Part shown: positions 38,085-46,504 of the stretch, piece after piece
How the letters are laid out: each line of letters opens with the position of its first letter
How positions within the stretch are numbered: position 1 is the stretch's first letter
Assembly: GCF_047973035.1 (NCBI RefSeq)
Contig: NZ_JBKEBF010000006.1
Span: forward strand, 1 to 64,000
Length of the DNA: 64,000 nt
Reading direction: 5' to 3'
Source: Oleidesulfovibrio sp047973035
Lineage (GTDB): Bacteria; Desulfobacterota; Desulfovibrionia; Desulfovibrionales; Desulfovibrionaceae
Program-made: the position numbers and the translations under genes
The notes under the pieces: model-generated
What the model saw: the letters and a program-made list of their open reading frames with translations, nothing else
Database searches by the model: none
What the model was told of the DNA's origin: nothing

Positions 38085-38450
38085 TTAGGCTACAGGTTTA
38101 TTGACACTGGTTGTGATGCTAAACTCAGGAACCAGCTTCATGTCGACATCTATACTGTTCAGGCTTTCTGCTTGTTCAGGGGATAATCTGCTGCACTGTT
38201 CCTCAACTGTTTTCGTTATTGCTGCTAACCCCTCCTCGATCGCCCTCCGCGTTCCGGAACCGTCAAACGATACGTTGACCTTGTCTGACTGCAAGTAGGG
38301 TTGCTGCTGTGTATCAAGTTCAATTGCACGACGAACCTGATTTATCATTTTCTGCAGTGCGGGAGATATGGTGTTTTTGCGGTTTCCTTTGTCGTTTTCC
38401 TGCATACCGATGTTCTCTAATAGATGTTGGGGGGCCTTGTCGTGACGCAT
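38085..38450 (-). CDS. Small hypothetical protein between AlpA and primase
   Basis: A 121-aa protein with a near-perfect AGGAGGTACTC ribosome site. It is mostly helical and polar (ISPALQKMINQVRRAIELDTQQQP, then RRAIEEGLAAITKTVEEQCSRLSPEQAESL). No signal peptide, membrane helix or known motif. It lies 13 bases before the primase start, so it is probably co-transcribed with it. Function unknown. Confidence 0.65.
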   Translation of the reverse strand: MRHDKAPQHLLENIGMQENDKGNRKNTISPALQKMINQVRRAIELDTQQQPYLQSDKVNVSFDGSGTRRAIEEGLAAITKTVEEQCSRLSPEQAESLNSIDVDMKLVPEFSITTSVNKPVA

Positions 38451-38483
38451 GAGTACCTCCTAAAAACATAATAGCTTAGGTTG

Positions 38484-38723
38484 TTAGCACCTGCGTGTTG
38501 CAGGTGCTGACGATGTTTGGTTGCCAGCCGGGTCAATGCGCGCCGCCCACATAAAGGCCATGACATCGTCGTATGCGTAGCGCACCGATTTCCCGACTTT
38601 GGAGTAAGGAATCCCTCGGCAGAAAAGCCGCTGCTTTTGTAGCGTTGAAATTGATAGACCCGTAATTTCGGCGACTTCTCGTTCAGTGAGCCAGCATTTT
38701 TCCAATGAGTTGCGTTTGTGCAT
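38484..38723 (-). CDS. AlpA/excisionase-type HTH regulator
   Basis: A 79-aa protein with the MerR-like helix-turn-helix WLTEREVAEITGLSISTLQKQRLF and the GIPYSKVGKSVRYAYDDVMAFM wing typical of AlpA/Xis (HTH_17). It has a strong GGAGGTGC ribosome site. Proteins of this kind regulate integrase or primase genes and promote excision. Inverted repeats at 38,810-38,825 and 38,835-38,849 upstream are candidate binding sites. Confidence 0.85.
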   Translation of the reverse strand: MHKRNSLEKCWLTEREVAEITGLSISTLQKQRLFCRGIPYSKVGKSVRYAYDDVMAFMWAARIDPAGNQTSSAPATRRC

Positions 38724-39068
38724 TCTGCACCTCCTGCAATTGATTTCCGTTAAAGATAGACGAAAGGAGTAGGCCAGAATAGTTCCAATAGCTTCCCAGT
38801 GTTAAAAAAGAATATTTCAATATTCCAATCTATTATACCACGCTGGTATTGAAAAAAGGTCCCCTTTTTGGGGGAACCTTTTTTGAAGTATCAAAAGCCA
38901 TGTGGTGGGGCGACTTCTCTATGCGACTGGGGATGTATTTTCGGTTGAGCAGAAGGCGTCGTGAGAAGCATCCTTACCCCTGAAGAATACGCATATTTTT
39001 TGGGATAAGGATTGCTTGTAGAGCGGCCATTAAGTAGCACTTAGATTGATTGAAAATGGAGGAGGATG
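38724..39068. promoter_or_regulatory. Divergent control region with two palindromes and a terminator-like hairpin
   Basis: This 345-bp region separates the leftward AlpA gene from the rightward AT-rich gene. It holds GAATATT-tc-AATATTC (38,810-38,825), ATACCA-cgc-TGGTAT (38,835-38,849), and a hairpin with T runs on both strands (38,852-38,884). The palindromes are plausible operators. Confidence 0.5.
38852..38884. terminator. Bidirectional terminator-like hairpin
   Basis: AAAAAAGG and CCTTTTTT arms enclose an inner CCCC/GGGG pairing, giving a GC-centred stem with six T residues on either strand. It lies between divergent genes, so it may insulate them or attenuate one transcript. Confidence 0.6.
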
Positions 39069-39614
39069 ATGTCCAGCAGAAATGAACTTATTTTGCCTGT
39101 AGGCGAGTTGTTATATCAACAAGGCCGAGATCTTCAGGCTATGGTGCTCTTATGCCTCAAACATAAGATTCCAATTTATCACCCTGATTCGAATAAAGAG
39201 ATTTATCCGCACACTGAACTTGAACGCCGTGCCAAGTATAGCGGGATAGTTCGCATTTCGTATAAATTTGACGCTGATATTTCCTTCTTATTTTTAAAGC
39301 ACTCTCTGTATGACAAATTCGACATAACTATATGTGGCTGTGATCTTTCTTCAGAAGCATATGGTGATAAGGCAGCTGAAAAGCTTATGGAGATTGAAAA
39401 ACGAGAGAAGCTCGCCTCGCAAACATGTGGACCTTCAAATGACCCCATGCCCTACGGGCACAAGCTCTACGGGGAGAGGATGGCAATAGGGCTAAAGCGC
39501 CCGCTGGAGGCAATTGCCTCTCTTAATGGCTATGATATTTTCTTTGTCGATAATTGTAGCAGGCACACAGCCTCGGGGGGGGGCACATACAAAAAAATAT
39601 CTCGTTTGCGTTAA
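39069..39614 (+). CDS. Unknown AT-rich gene, 5' part (cut by a G9 tract)
   Basis: The frame has GGAGG six bases before ATG 39,069. It encodes a protein with alternating hydrophobic strands (ELILPVGELL, AMVLLCLKHKIPIYHP, DISFLFLKHSL, FDITICGCDLSS) that I do not recognise. After residue ~171 it runs through nine G residues (39,575-39,583) and ends within ten codons. The +1 frame beyond the G tract stays open for a further 1,014 bases, so this is probably the N-terminal part of a ~510-residue protein interrupted by a one-base slip. Base composition is clearly more AT-rich than the flanks, pointing to separate acquisition. Confidence 0.5.
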   Translation: MSSRNELILPVGELLYQQGRDLQAMVLLCLKHKIPIYHPDSNKEIYPHTELERRAKYSGIVRISYKFDADISFLFLKHSLYDKFDITICGCDLSSEAYGDKAAEKLMEIEKREKLASQTCGPSNDPMPYGHKLYGERMAIGLKRPLEAIASLNGYDIFFVDNCSRHTASGGGTYKKISRLR

Positions 39615-39676
39615 ATAACAAAATATCATCTGTTGAGCATGTTTGTAGTGACTCTATTCAACAAATATCTTTTAGG

Positions 39677-40597
39677 GTGGTGCATCTTTCTGGAAATAAC
39701 AAAAACAATGCTGCTCTTCAAAAGACTATAGGTGAGATCTTGAATTCGCTGAAAGACAGTGAGCAACTCATGCGAACGCCTTCTTGTGCATTGAGAGACA
39801 GTGAAAAACGTGATCGCTTTCTTTCGTTATATCATCAAAGTAAGGAGATTGTCGGTACAGTAAGAATTGAAGAAAGAAAAGGATGGAGATTTATATGTAG
39901 CACATCTGCAATATTTATGAACAACTACACAGATTTACGCCTTGTTGCTGTGAAAGGTAGACTGAGAAAAGAATTAAAGCACCTTGATGTAAATATTCGA
40001 AATGAAAAAACAGAAGAATATATAAAATTTTTATACTTTAATGATTTCGAGTACTATAAGGATAAAAAGAAGCGTAGTATCGAACAATACTACTTTATTT
40101 TTGATTGTGATGAATATTGCAAGCTCTATCACCCTTTTGATCACGCGAAAGGGGAAGTTGCATGGCTAAATAATCTAAAAAAGTTTAGGTATGATATAAA
40201 ATCAATAGAGCAATTCCCTCCAATTGCAAATTTCGACGATGCAAAAAAATGGCTAATTAGCTATTATGAAAATTTAATGGAGGGTGAATGTGATACGAAT
40301 AATAAAATTCAGATGCATCTTTACACTCTTTTGCTAAAAGATAATACATATGAAAATGCTTATGCAATATTAAAAAAATATCCATCTATAGGGAATGGTT
40401 CAAAATCATCTGAGTATATTAAAAAGCAATGCAACAGGTATATCAAACAGTTAGAGAGGCATGCGTCAAAAAACAGATTGCCATATATTGACTTTAAAGA
40501 CTTCCCATCTTCTGTAAAGGGAAGGGGAAAGGGGGACGAAAAGAAGATTTGTGAAAGCCTTGTAAAGCAAATGGAGAATCGCTACAATTTTTTATAG
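39677..40597 (+). CDS. Unknown AT-rich gene, 3' part
   Basis: This frame is open without stops from the G9 tract at 39,583 to the TAA at 40,597; the listed start is merely the first usable codon (GTG) and lacks a ribosome site. The product is lysine- and tyrosine-rich, helical at its end (YIKKQCNRYIKQLERHASKNRL), with no motif I know. It is best read as the continuation of the 5' part, in the style of AT-rich orphan cargo genes beside integrases. Confidence 0.5.
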   Translation: MVHLSGNNKNNAALQKTIGEILNSLKDSEQLMRTPSCALRDSEKRDRFLSLYHQSKEIVGTVRIEERKGWRFICSTSAIFMNNYTDLRLVAVKGRLRKELKHLDVNIRNEKTEEYIKFLYFNDFEYYKDKKKRSIEQYYFIFDCDEYCKLYHPFDHAKGEVAWLNNLKKFRYDIKSIEQFPPIANFDDAKKWLISYYENLMEGECDTNNKIQMHLYTLLLKDNTYENAYAILKKYPSIGNGSKSSEYIKKQCNRYIKQLERHASKNRLPYIDFKDFPSSVKGRGKGDEKKICESLVKQMENRYNFL

Positions 40598-40635
40598 CTT
40601 TAGTTTGGAGTATCAGAAAATTGATCACCCCTTAC

Positions 40636-41775
40636 CTAGCTTTTGCTCATCAAGATATCATCCACCACACTCGCTGCTCTTTGTAGAGCCTCATCAGCCA
40701 AATGAGCATACCGCTATGTCATTTGTGGGCTTGAGTGGGTTAGCAGCTTCTGCAGGGTGTATAGATCTACCTTGCCGCTAGAGGCAAGGAAGGATGCGTA
40801 TGCATGGCGTAGGCCGTGTAGTGGCCTGAAGTCTTTGGGCAGTCCGGCAGCGTCACGAACTCTGCGGGCGATGCGCGTGAAAGTTGTTCGTTGTCCACCA
40901 TCTTTGCCGGGAAACACAAACGGGCTATCAGTCCGCTGCACATGTAAAAGTACGGTTCGTGCAGATTCTGACAAAGGAATACGCTCAGTTTTGCCTTTCT
41001 TGGCGACATCCCCCCGCAAGGTAACAAATCCTTTTTCAAAATCGATATCTGCCCACTGCAAAGCCAGAAGGGCTCCCTTGCGCATGCCAGTTGCCAGCGC
41101 GAGTCGTAGCAAGGACGCTGCATTTTGATCAGGTTCTTTATCGAGTGCTTCCAAATAGCGTTTCAGCTGCTCTTGAGTAAGGCACTCTGTCTTTGTGTTG
41201 TCTACCACTGGCATTTCAAAATACAGCGTGGCGGGGTCAATAGCAGGGCAAAGACCCTTCTTGATGCCAAAGCGGATAATGCGACGCAGCAGGCCCAGTG
41301 TGTGTTTGATAGTTTGGGCAGATTTACCCGCCTGTTTCATAGTGAGGGCCACGGCATCCACTTCAAGGGTTGTTACGTCTTCAGGTCGCTTGGTCGCAAA
41401 TTTTTCTTCAAGATACACTCTGTAGAGCGAGATATCTGTCTTCCAGTTTCTGTCGGGTAGTGCTCCCTGATAAAGTTTCAGAATTTGTGCAATGGTGTTG
41501 CGTTCCAACTCAGCCTTTTTTAATGCCGCCTGTTGCTCTTTGACCATCTTGCGCGAAAGCCGTTTGCCCTCGATTCGCTCAACACGGATACGGGATGCCT
41601 TTGCGGCGGTCATGGCATCGGCATATTGCCTACCAGCTTTTTCTTCAAAAACTTTACCGTCTTTTTTAAACACAATGTAAAAAACGTGTTCTTCGGCATT
41701 TGGGACACCGATGCGCTGGGTGATCCGATAAAAAACTCCCGGATATTTAGTTTTGAATCGCTTACTAGCCGCCAT
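40636..41775 (-). pseudogene. Tyrosine integrase with in-frame amber codon before the catalytic tyrosine
   Basis: The start at 41,775 is supported by AGGAGAG. The 353 residues before the amber hold an N-terminal arm and SAM-like domain (AQILKLYQGALPDRN), then a phage-integrase catalytic domain with the first arginine (TGMRKGALLALQW) and the HGLRHAYASF box. The frame reaches THSSPQMT, then TAG (40,714-40,716), then continues in frame as RYAHLADEALQRAASVVDDILM up to TAG at 40,636. The residue at the TAG is normally glutamine in this family (CAG to TAG is one change), and the RYAHL tyrosine is the nucleophile. Without suppression the enzyme lacks its tyrosine and cannot recombine. The gene abuts the tRNA attachment remnant, as expected. 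Confidence 0.85.
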
Positions 41776-41925
41776 GTACTCTCTCCTATTTTCCAACCCT
41801 ATTTCCAACCTGAAATATGACAATAGATGAAAAATATGGCAAGCACAACAATGTTGCCATGTTGAAAACTTCATTGATTATAGGTGATAGTGCTACGTTA
41901 TGAAAAATAGTGAAAAGATGTCTCC

Positions 41926-41975
41926 ATTGCCTTCTAAGCAGTCGGCCGGGGGTTCGAATCCTCCCAGGCGCGCCA
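41926..41975 (+). other. attachment site: 3' half of tRNA-Arg(UCU)
   Basis: The anticodon stem ATTGC/GCAGT with loop CTTCTAA (anticodon TCT), the T arm (stem GGGGG/CCTCC, loop TTCGAAT) and the acceptor 3' strand CAGGCGC-G-CCA are all present. The expected 5' strand (GCGCCTG) and D arm are missing upstream, where unrelated sequence begins. It is therefore a truncated copy made by integration into tRNA-Arg; the intact gene should lie at the other end of the island, left of this window. Confidence 0.8.
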
Positions 41976-41987
41976 AAGAGAAAATTA

Positions 41988-42021
41988 AGGGCTTATCATG
42001 GAAACATGGTAAGCCTTTTTT
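41988..42021 (+). terminator. tRNA-Arg terminator
   Basis: The AGGGCTTATCATG and CATGGTAAGCC arms form a hairpin with a GAAA loop, followed by six T residues. It is 12 bases beyond the tRNA CCA end, consistent with the terminator of the original tRNA-Arg gene. Confidence 0.8.
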
Positions 42022-42351
42022 CGTTGCCTTGCGTTTTTCAACCCTATTTTCAATTTTCGGAAGTTGCCTGCGCTGCAACGCCTTTTATGACATTGATATG
42101 CAGAGAGCTTTTTGTTTTTACCGGTATCGTTTTGGGGCGAGGGCAGAAGCAAAAGAACCTTTTCAGAAACAGTTCCACTGAATTGGAAAGGGTTCCCAAA
42201 CAGTCCTGAGATTTTTTTACGCTGTCGTCCCTGCAATAATATGAATGCACTTTGCTGTATTACTTGTAGTTGGAAGACAGAAACAAAAATTCAAAAGAGT
42301 ATAAGCTATCTGCTGAAGCAGGATATGCTGGGGACATTTTCAAATGTAAAA

Positions 42352-42381
42352 AAGCGGAGAAGGTGTCTACTCCGCTTTTTT
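42352..42381 (+). terminator. Hairpin terminator
   Basis: AAGCGGAG (42,352-42,359) and CTCCGCTT (42,370-42,377) form an 8-bp stem with a T run on the right and an A run on the left, so it could work in both directions. Confidence 0.7.
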
Positions 42382-42531
42382 ATTGTGTGCCTGTTTATAT
42401 ATTAACTAAAGATAAAGAAATGTAAGAGGACATTTTTATTGAGGCAAAAGGCGCTGTTACAGATGCGAATAATGCAGTTGATGCAAAGTGGCATTCAGAT
42501 GTCTGTCACCGATGCGTAGGTAACACCCAGT

Positions 42532-43602
42532 TTACAATTCTTTTACCTGTCTGTGGTGCAACGGACTTTGCCCCGTAACAGGTCTTTTGCCTGCGTTTTT
42601 TTCTTTGCTCTTTGCCGGAAGCAGCCGTGCAGCCTTGCGAGCCTGCATGACAGCTGCCCATGCCCGTACATAATATTGCAGATATCTGAAGCAGACATAG
42701 GCGATGACAAGGGTGGCGATGACCAGCTCCGCCACCGCGACTATACGTATCTGCTCACTGTACACATGCGCTACAGGATAAGCGGCAAGGCGATCTGCCA
42801 CCTTGTAAAGCGCAGCGGCACCTACGGACATGGGAAATGTGTAGGCTGCAAAAGCAGGGCTGAAAGGCAACCGCAACAGTTTGAAGAAAGCCAGATAGAC
42901 AATACTGGTCATAAGTACCGCGATACCCAGAAGCACGCTGCACAGCAGCAGTGACGGGCTCTGTTCCAGCGTAAGGTATGCAACAAGCGACAGGCTGGCA
43001 GGGGCCGCCATAACAGCTATGGTGGGCTTTGCGGGGTCTTCGATTTCCTTAGAAAAAATGAGACGATAGATCATAACAGGCAGCATGACTGCGTAGTTGA
43101 CCATACCGAAGATCATCAGCCCGTAGGCAAAGTTGTGGTATTGCGGGCCGGGAACTGTAAGTGCCGCAACGCAGATGCCTACAAACGGCACAAACCAGCT
43201 GGGCACCATATGATGCAGGCAAAAAGATTTCATTCTGTAAAAAGTAAATCCTGCCAGCAATGCGAGATGCACCAAGACTGCAACCAGCCATAATATTTCG
43301 GCAGTCTGTGCGTTCAGAATGCTCAGGCTTTTGGACTGCAACATAAGAGCCATTGCAAGAGTAGGCATCACGCTGCCCAGTACGGGATGCTGCAGCTCTT
43401 TTTTAATAAGTGCCGGATGCATTATATATTTGGTGAGAATCATGATTCCCAGCGCCATGGAAACCAGCGCGCCGATAATCTGTCCCAGACTGTGTAACGG
43501 CAGAGAGTTTTCAAGGCCGATGCCAAGGCTGGCAATGCCCAATGCCAGACCCGCAACAGGAGTCGGGACAGAATAGAATACTTTGCTAACGTTGTTCAGC
43601 AT
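42532..43602 (-). CDS. TDT-family (TehA/SLAC1-like) transporter
   Basis: The start at 43,602 follows GAGGG. The 356-aa protein has about ten hydrophobic helices with the TDT-family opening VPTPVAGLALGIASLG. The family includes TehA, malate permeases and the sulfite exporter Ssu1, so the substrate (tellurite, C4-dicarboxylate or sulfite) cannot be decided from sequence. The C-terminus is basic. A LysR regulator is transcribed divergently 100 bp away, which suggests dedicated control. This is ordinary chromosomal content outside the island. Confidence 0.85.
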   Translation of the reverse strand: MLNNVSKVFYSVPTPVAGLALGIASLGIGLENSLPLHSLGQIIGALVSMALGIMILTKYIMHPALIKKELQHPVLGSVMPTLAMALMLQSKSLSILNAQTAEILWLVAVLVHLALLAGFTFYRMKSFCLHHMVPSWFVPFVGICVAALTVPGPQYHNFAYGLMIFGMVNYAVMLPVMIYRLIFSKEIEDPAKPTIAVMAAPASLSLVAYLTLEQSPSLLLCSVLLGIAVLMTSIVYLAFFKLLRLPFSPAFAAYTFPMSVGAAALYKVADRLAAYPVAHVYSEQIRIVAVAELVIATLVIAYVCFRYLQYYVRAWAAVMQARKAARLLPAKSKEKNAGKRPVTGQSPLHHRQVKEL

Positions 43603-43701
43603 GTTGATACCCTCAGTTCGTTTGTTGCAACTTCTCACGGAAAAGGTATTAAGGATATCGAAATGACTTAAACTGATCGTTTAGTAAAAATGGACGACTG
43701 A

Positions 43702-44598
43702 ATGACATTAAAGCAATTACAGGTGTTTCTGGCTGTAGCGCAGTATGAGAATCTGGCGCAGGCAGCTGAAAAACTTTTTTTGACAAAGGGCGCAGTCTCG
43801 CAAGCGTTGCACGAACTGGAAAAGTACCTTGGCGTGCAGTTGTTTGATCGTGTGCATCCGCACATTCGCCTGAACCATGAAGGTACCCGGTTAAGACCTC
43901 TGGCAGACGAAATCATTCAGCGCAGCCATGAAGTGGAGCGGATGTTTCGTAGCGGAGGCAGCCGGTTTGTACATATCGGAGCCAGTAAAACCATCGGAAC
44001 ATATATTCTGCCCGAACTACTGAATGATTTTGAGCAATCTCATCAGTGGTTGCCCAAGGGGCATATTGCCAATACCAACAGACTGCTTGAACTGACGTCT
44101 TCATTTGTATTGGATGCGGTTTTATTGGAGGGGGAAAAGCATCATCCTGACATGGTGACTGAAAAGTGGCTGGAAGATGAGATGGTTGTGATAGCACACA
44201 AAGGGCATCTTCTGGCAGACGGTAATCAGCACCCGCCACAAGCGCTGGAGGGGCAGCAATGGATATTGCGCGAGCCTGATTCCGGTACGAGAGAGTTCTT
44301 TGAGCACTCTCTGGGCATGCTGCTTTCATCATATGAAGTTGCGCAAAGCCTTAGCCTGCCGGAAGCAATCCTGCGGACAGTGGAACAAGGTATCGGGATT
44401 ACGTTTACGTCACGGATGATTGCAGAGATGACAGGGTTTAACAGGCGCTTTTCCATCATCCATTTGACGCAGAAATTTTCCAGAACATTTTCAATTTGCT
44501 ATCACTCAAAAAAATACCACTCCCCCAGTATGGAGCAGTTTTTGTCGTACTGCCGTAATTGGCATCCTGCATCAGGTCGGGTGGAGATGCCTTTTTAA
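43702..44598 (+). CDS. LysR-family regulator
   Basis: A 298-aa protein with the N-terminal LysR helix-turn-helix (LKQLQVFLAVAQYENLAQAAEKLFLTKGAVSQALHELEKYLG) and a periplasmic-binding-like effector domain (residues 90-290). It belongs to the CysB-like group in overall layout. It is divergent from the TDT transporter, whose expression it probably controls in response to a small ligand. The ribosome site is weak. Confidence 0.9.
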   Translation: MTLKQLQVFLAVAQYENLAQAAEKLFLTKGAVSQALHELEKYLGVQLFDRVHPHIRLNHEGTRLRPLADEIIQRSHEVERMFRSGGSRFVHIGASKTIGTYILPELLNDFEQSHQWLPKGHIANTNRLLELTSSFVLDAVLLEGEKHHPDMVTEKWLEDEMVVIAHKGHLLADGNQHPPQALEGQQWILREPDSGTREFFEHSLGMLLSSYEVAQSLSLPEAILRTVEQGIGITFTSRMIAEMTGFNRRFSIIHLTQKFSRTFSICYHSKKYHSPSMEQFLSYCRNWHPASGRVEMPF

Positions 44599-44958
44599 CG
44601 CCACAGGAGAATAGCCGGTGCAGGTGCGGAGACTAAGCTACAAACCACGGCGAGGGAGCCAACTGGATGGCGGTACAGGCTACTGACGGTGAAGCTGTAT
44701 TTCGCATGGTTGAGATTGTGACTGCCTGATAATGATGTTTTTAGCAGAGGGACAGGAAGACCGGTGTGCATGGAGAGTGGTTACTTTCAGGACCCCTCCA
44801 GTTTTTGAAGCTGCTTGGTATGGTGGCTATGTGTTGTCGGCCATATCTGAGGATTGTTTTGATGTTACAGGCTATGCTGCTCCAGCTTCATAGTAAGATG
44901 AGCCGAAACACGATGTACCTTTACCCTTTGTCATTTGTATGTATTACAGGAGCATGTC
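44599..44958. other. Intergenic region between LysR and FkbM genes
   Basis: A 360-bp stretch. The first 100 bases are G- and C-rich with several CGG/CCG segments that might fold, but I cannot match them to a known riboswitch. No gene is supported. Confidence 0.3.
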
Positions 44959-45660
44959 ATGACCCGGGCTGCACCGGATTTTATTCTGCTGACCCATCGA
45001 TACAAAGAGCATGTGCTGCGTCTTACAGTTCCTACGGGGGAAGCCTTTCTGATAGGCGATGTGTTTGTGCGCAACGAGTATCCTCTTACCAGATTGAAAG
45101 GTGTGTTCCGTAATCCTGTCGTTGTGGACATCGGCGCTAATGTGGGCCTTTTTTCTTTGTATATTCACCTGAATATTCCCGCAGCCATTATTCATAGCTT
45201 TGAACCGTCAGCAAGCCTGTGCGGGGCAATGCGGGCAAACCTTGCAGGTTGCGCTAACGTGCATGTCCATTCCGTGGCCCTGGCTGATCACGATGGTCAG
45301 GCGTGCCTGCATCTGAACACCAGTAAGGCGGGGCAAAGTTCGCTTAAAGATGTCAGCGCAGAACAGGCTGCCGGATGGGTTGATGAAGAAGTCTGCGTAC
45401 GCGATGCGGGAACGATGTTCGATGAACTTGGCATTGATTCTGTGGATATTCTGAAACTGGATACGGAAGGTTCTGAAATTGAAATTTTGCAAAGTATGGG
45501 GCACAGGCTGGAAGCTGTGAAGCACATGTTTGTGGAATATCACAGTGATGCCGACCTGAGCATTATCAGAACGCTGCTGGAGAATTTTACGGAACTATCA
45601 CACGACAGAAGAGGCGAAGGGGTGGGCGTGCTGCGGCTGATGCACAAACGTTTCTGCTAA
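44959..45660 (+). CDS. FkbM-family methyltransferase
   Basis: The start at 44,959 lies behind ACAGGAG; an upstream ATG in the same frame has no site. The 233-aa protein contains the SAM motif VVDIGANVGLFSLY near residue 54, IIHSFEPS at the next strand, and DILKLDTEGSEIEIL, the FkbM hallmark. FkbM enzymes O-methylate sugars or small molecules and are common in glycan loci. It lies on the opposite strand from, and next to, the large minus-strand glycan cluster. Confidence 0.88.
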   Translation: MTRAAPDFILLTHRYKEHVLRLTVPTGEAFLIGDVFVRNEYPLTRLKGVFRNPVVVDIGANVGLFSLYIHLNIPAAIIHSFEPSASLCGAMRANLAGCANVHVHSVALADHDGQACLHLNTSKAGQSSLKDVSAEQAAGWVDEEVCVRDAGTMFDELGIDSVDILKLDTEGSEIEILQSMGHRLEAVKHMFVEYHSDADLSIIRTLLENFTELSHDRRGEGVGVLRLMHKRFC

Positions 45661-45784
45661 TTTTTAAGAAACTGAACACGATGAGTGCGTTTTTTTCGCC
45701 CAACGATACAGGAGGCCGGAAAGCAATAGGTGAGGGGGAGGTCAGCAGGTGTGCCGTTATTTTTTACACTGCTTATAAAGTAAT

Positions 45785-45814
45785 CGGGCAGCCGCAGCAT
45801 TAAGCGGCCGCCCG
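45785..45814. terminator. Hairpin between the FkbM gene and the LicC-like gene
   Basis: CGGGCAGCCGC and GCGGCCGCCCG form an 11-bp stem (one G-U wobble) around AGCATTAA. It sits between the convergent gene ends at 45,660 and 45,832 and can serve both. Confidence 0.7.
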
Positions 45815-45831
45815 TTCATTGTTTTTGCGTG

Positions 45832-46503
45832 TTATTTGGAAAACAGGCGAACTGCTTCCTGCCAGTCTTCCGCAAAGTCCACTTCGATGCAGCGGTATCT
45901 GGAAATATCAACCGGACGGAACTGGGCATCTTCCTGAATCATAATTTCGATGCCTTTTTCAAAGTAGTCCTGATCATCACAACGACGCAGAGCCTCCACA
46001 AAGTGTTGCAGGCTTTCTTTGCGTACAAGGTTTACGCCAACGGCTTCGCCTTGTGGATGGGCTACAATCTTGGAAATTTCTCGGATAGTCCCGTCTTCCC
46101 GCAGGCTGTATTTAACTTCTTCTTCGGCACAGCGCTTTTTGTCCACTGCTATGATGTTGCCGTCGGCCTTTAGCATTTCGCTGATGACTTCTGGGTCAAA
46201 GACAACGTCTCCGTTCACCCAGAGCACATCATCATCGAAGCGTTCAATGGCTGCCAGCAGGCTTTTTGATGTATTGGTTATGTAGTAGACGGGGTTGTAA
46301 CAAAAGAACGCTTGCGGATACTCTTCCATCAGCAATGTTTTTTTAAAGCCTACCACTATGTAGATTTCCTTGATGCGAGCTTCCTGCAAAATACGTATCT
46401 GGCGCCCGAGAATGCGTTCTCCGTCGGGAAGTACGGAAAGGCTTTTGGGAAAAGGTCTTCCAAGGCGGCTGCCTACTCCGGCGGCAAGAATGACTGCTTT
46501 CAT
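45832..46503 (-). CDS. LicC-like nucleotidyltransferase
   Basis: A 223-aa NTP-transferase fold protein beginning KAVILAAGVGSRLG, the nucleotide-binding signature. It has a KSLSVLPDGERILGRQI acceptor loop, VVGFKK, NTSKSLLAAIERFDDDVLWVNGDVVFD (the metal-binding aspartate) and DKKR. This is closer to LicC phosphocholine cytidylyltransferases than to GlmU or RfbA. AGAGGAG precedes the ATG, and the gene starts one base after the glycerophosphotransferase stop. Likely role: activating a small phospho-alcohol (choline, ethanolamine or glycerol) or sugar phosphate for transfer to a glycan. Confidence 0.8.
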   Translation of the reverse strand: MKAVILAAGVGSRLGRPFPKSLSVLPDGERILGRQIRILQEARIKEIYIVVGFKKTLLMEEYPQAFFCYNPVYYITNTSKSLLAAIERFDDDVLWVNGDVVFDPEVISEMLKADGNIIAVDKKRCAEEEVKYSLREDGTIREISKIVAHPQGEAVGVNLVRKESLQHFVEALRRCDDQDYFEKGIEIMIQEDAQFRPVDISRYRCIEVDFAEDWQEAVRLFSK

Positions 46504-46504
46504 A

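Larger units (their letters stand above)
41976..42531. other. Intergenic region right of the attachment site
   Basis: This 556-bp stretch starts with the tRNA terminator at 41,988-42,021 and has a second hairpin terminator at 42,352-42,381. Between them I see no gene with a ribosome site or recognisable product. It is presumably original chromosome next to the tRNA locus. Confidence 0.45.

Noticed and set aside
41881..41975. A complete tRNA-Arg gene at the attachment site
   Set aside because: The 5' acceptor strand and D arm cannot be found upstream; only the 3' half fits, so it is a truncated copy.
44599..44760. Possible riboswitch between LysR and FkbM genes
   Set aside because: The stretch is G/C-rich and could fold, but I could not match conserved bases of cobalamin, molybdenum-cofactor or cyclic-di-GMP riboswitches.
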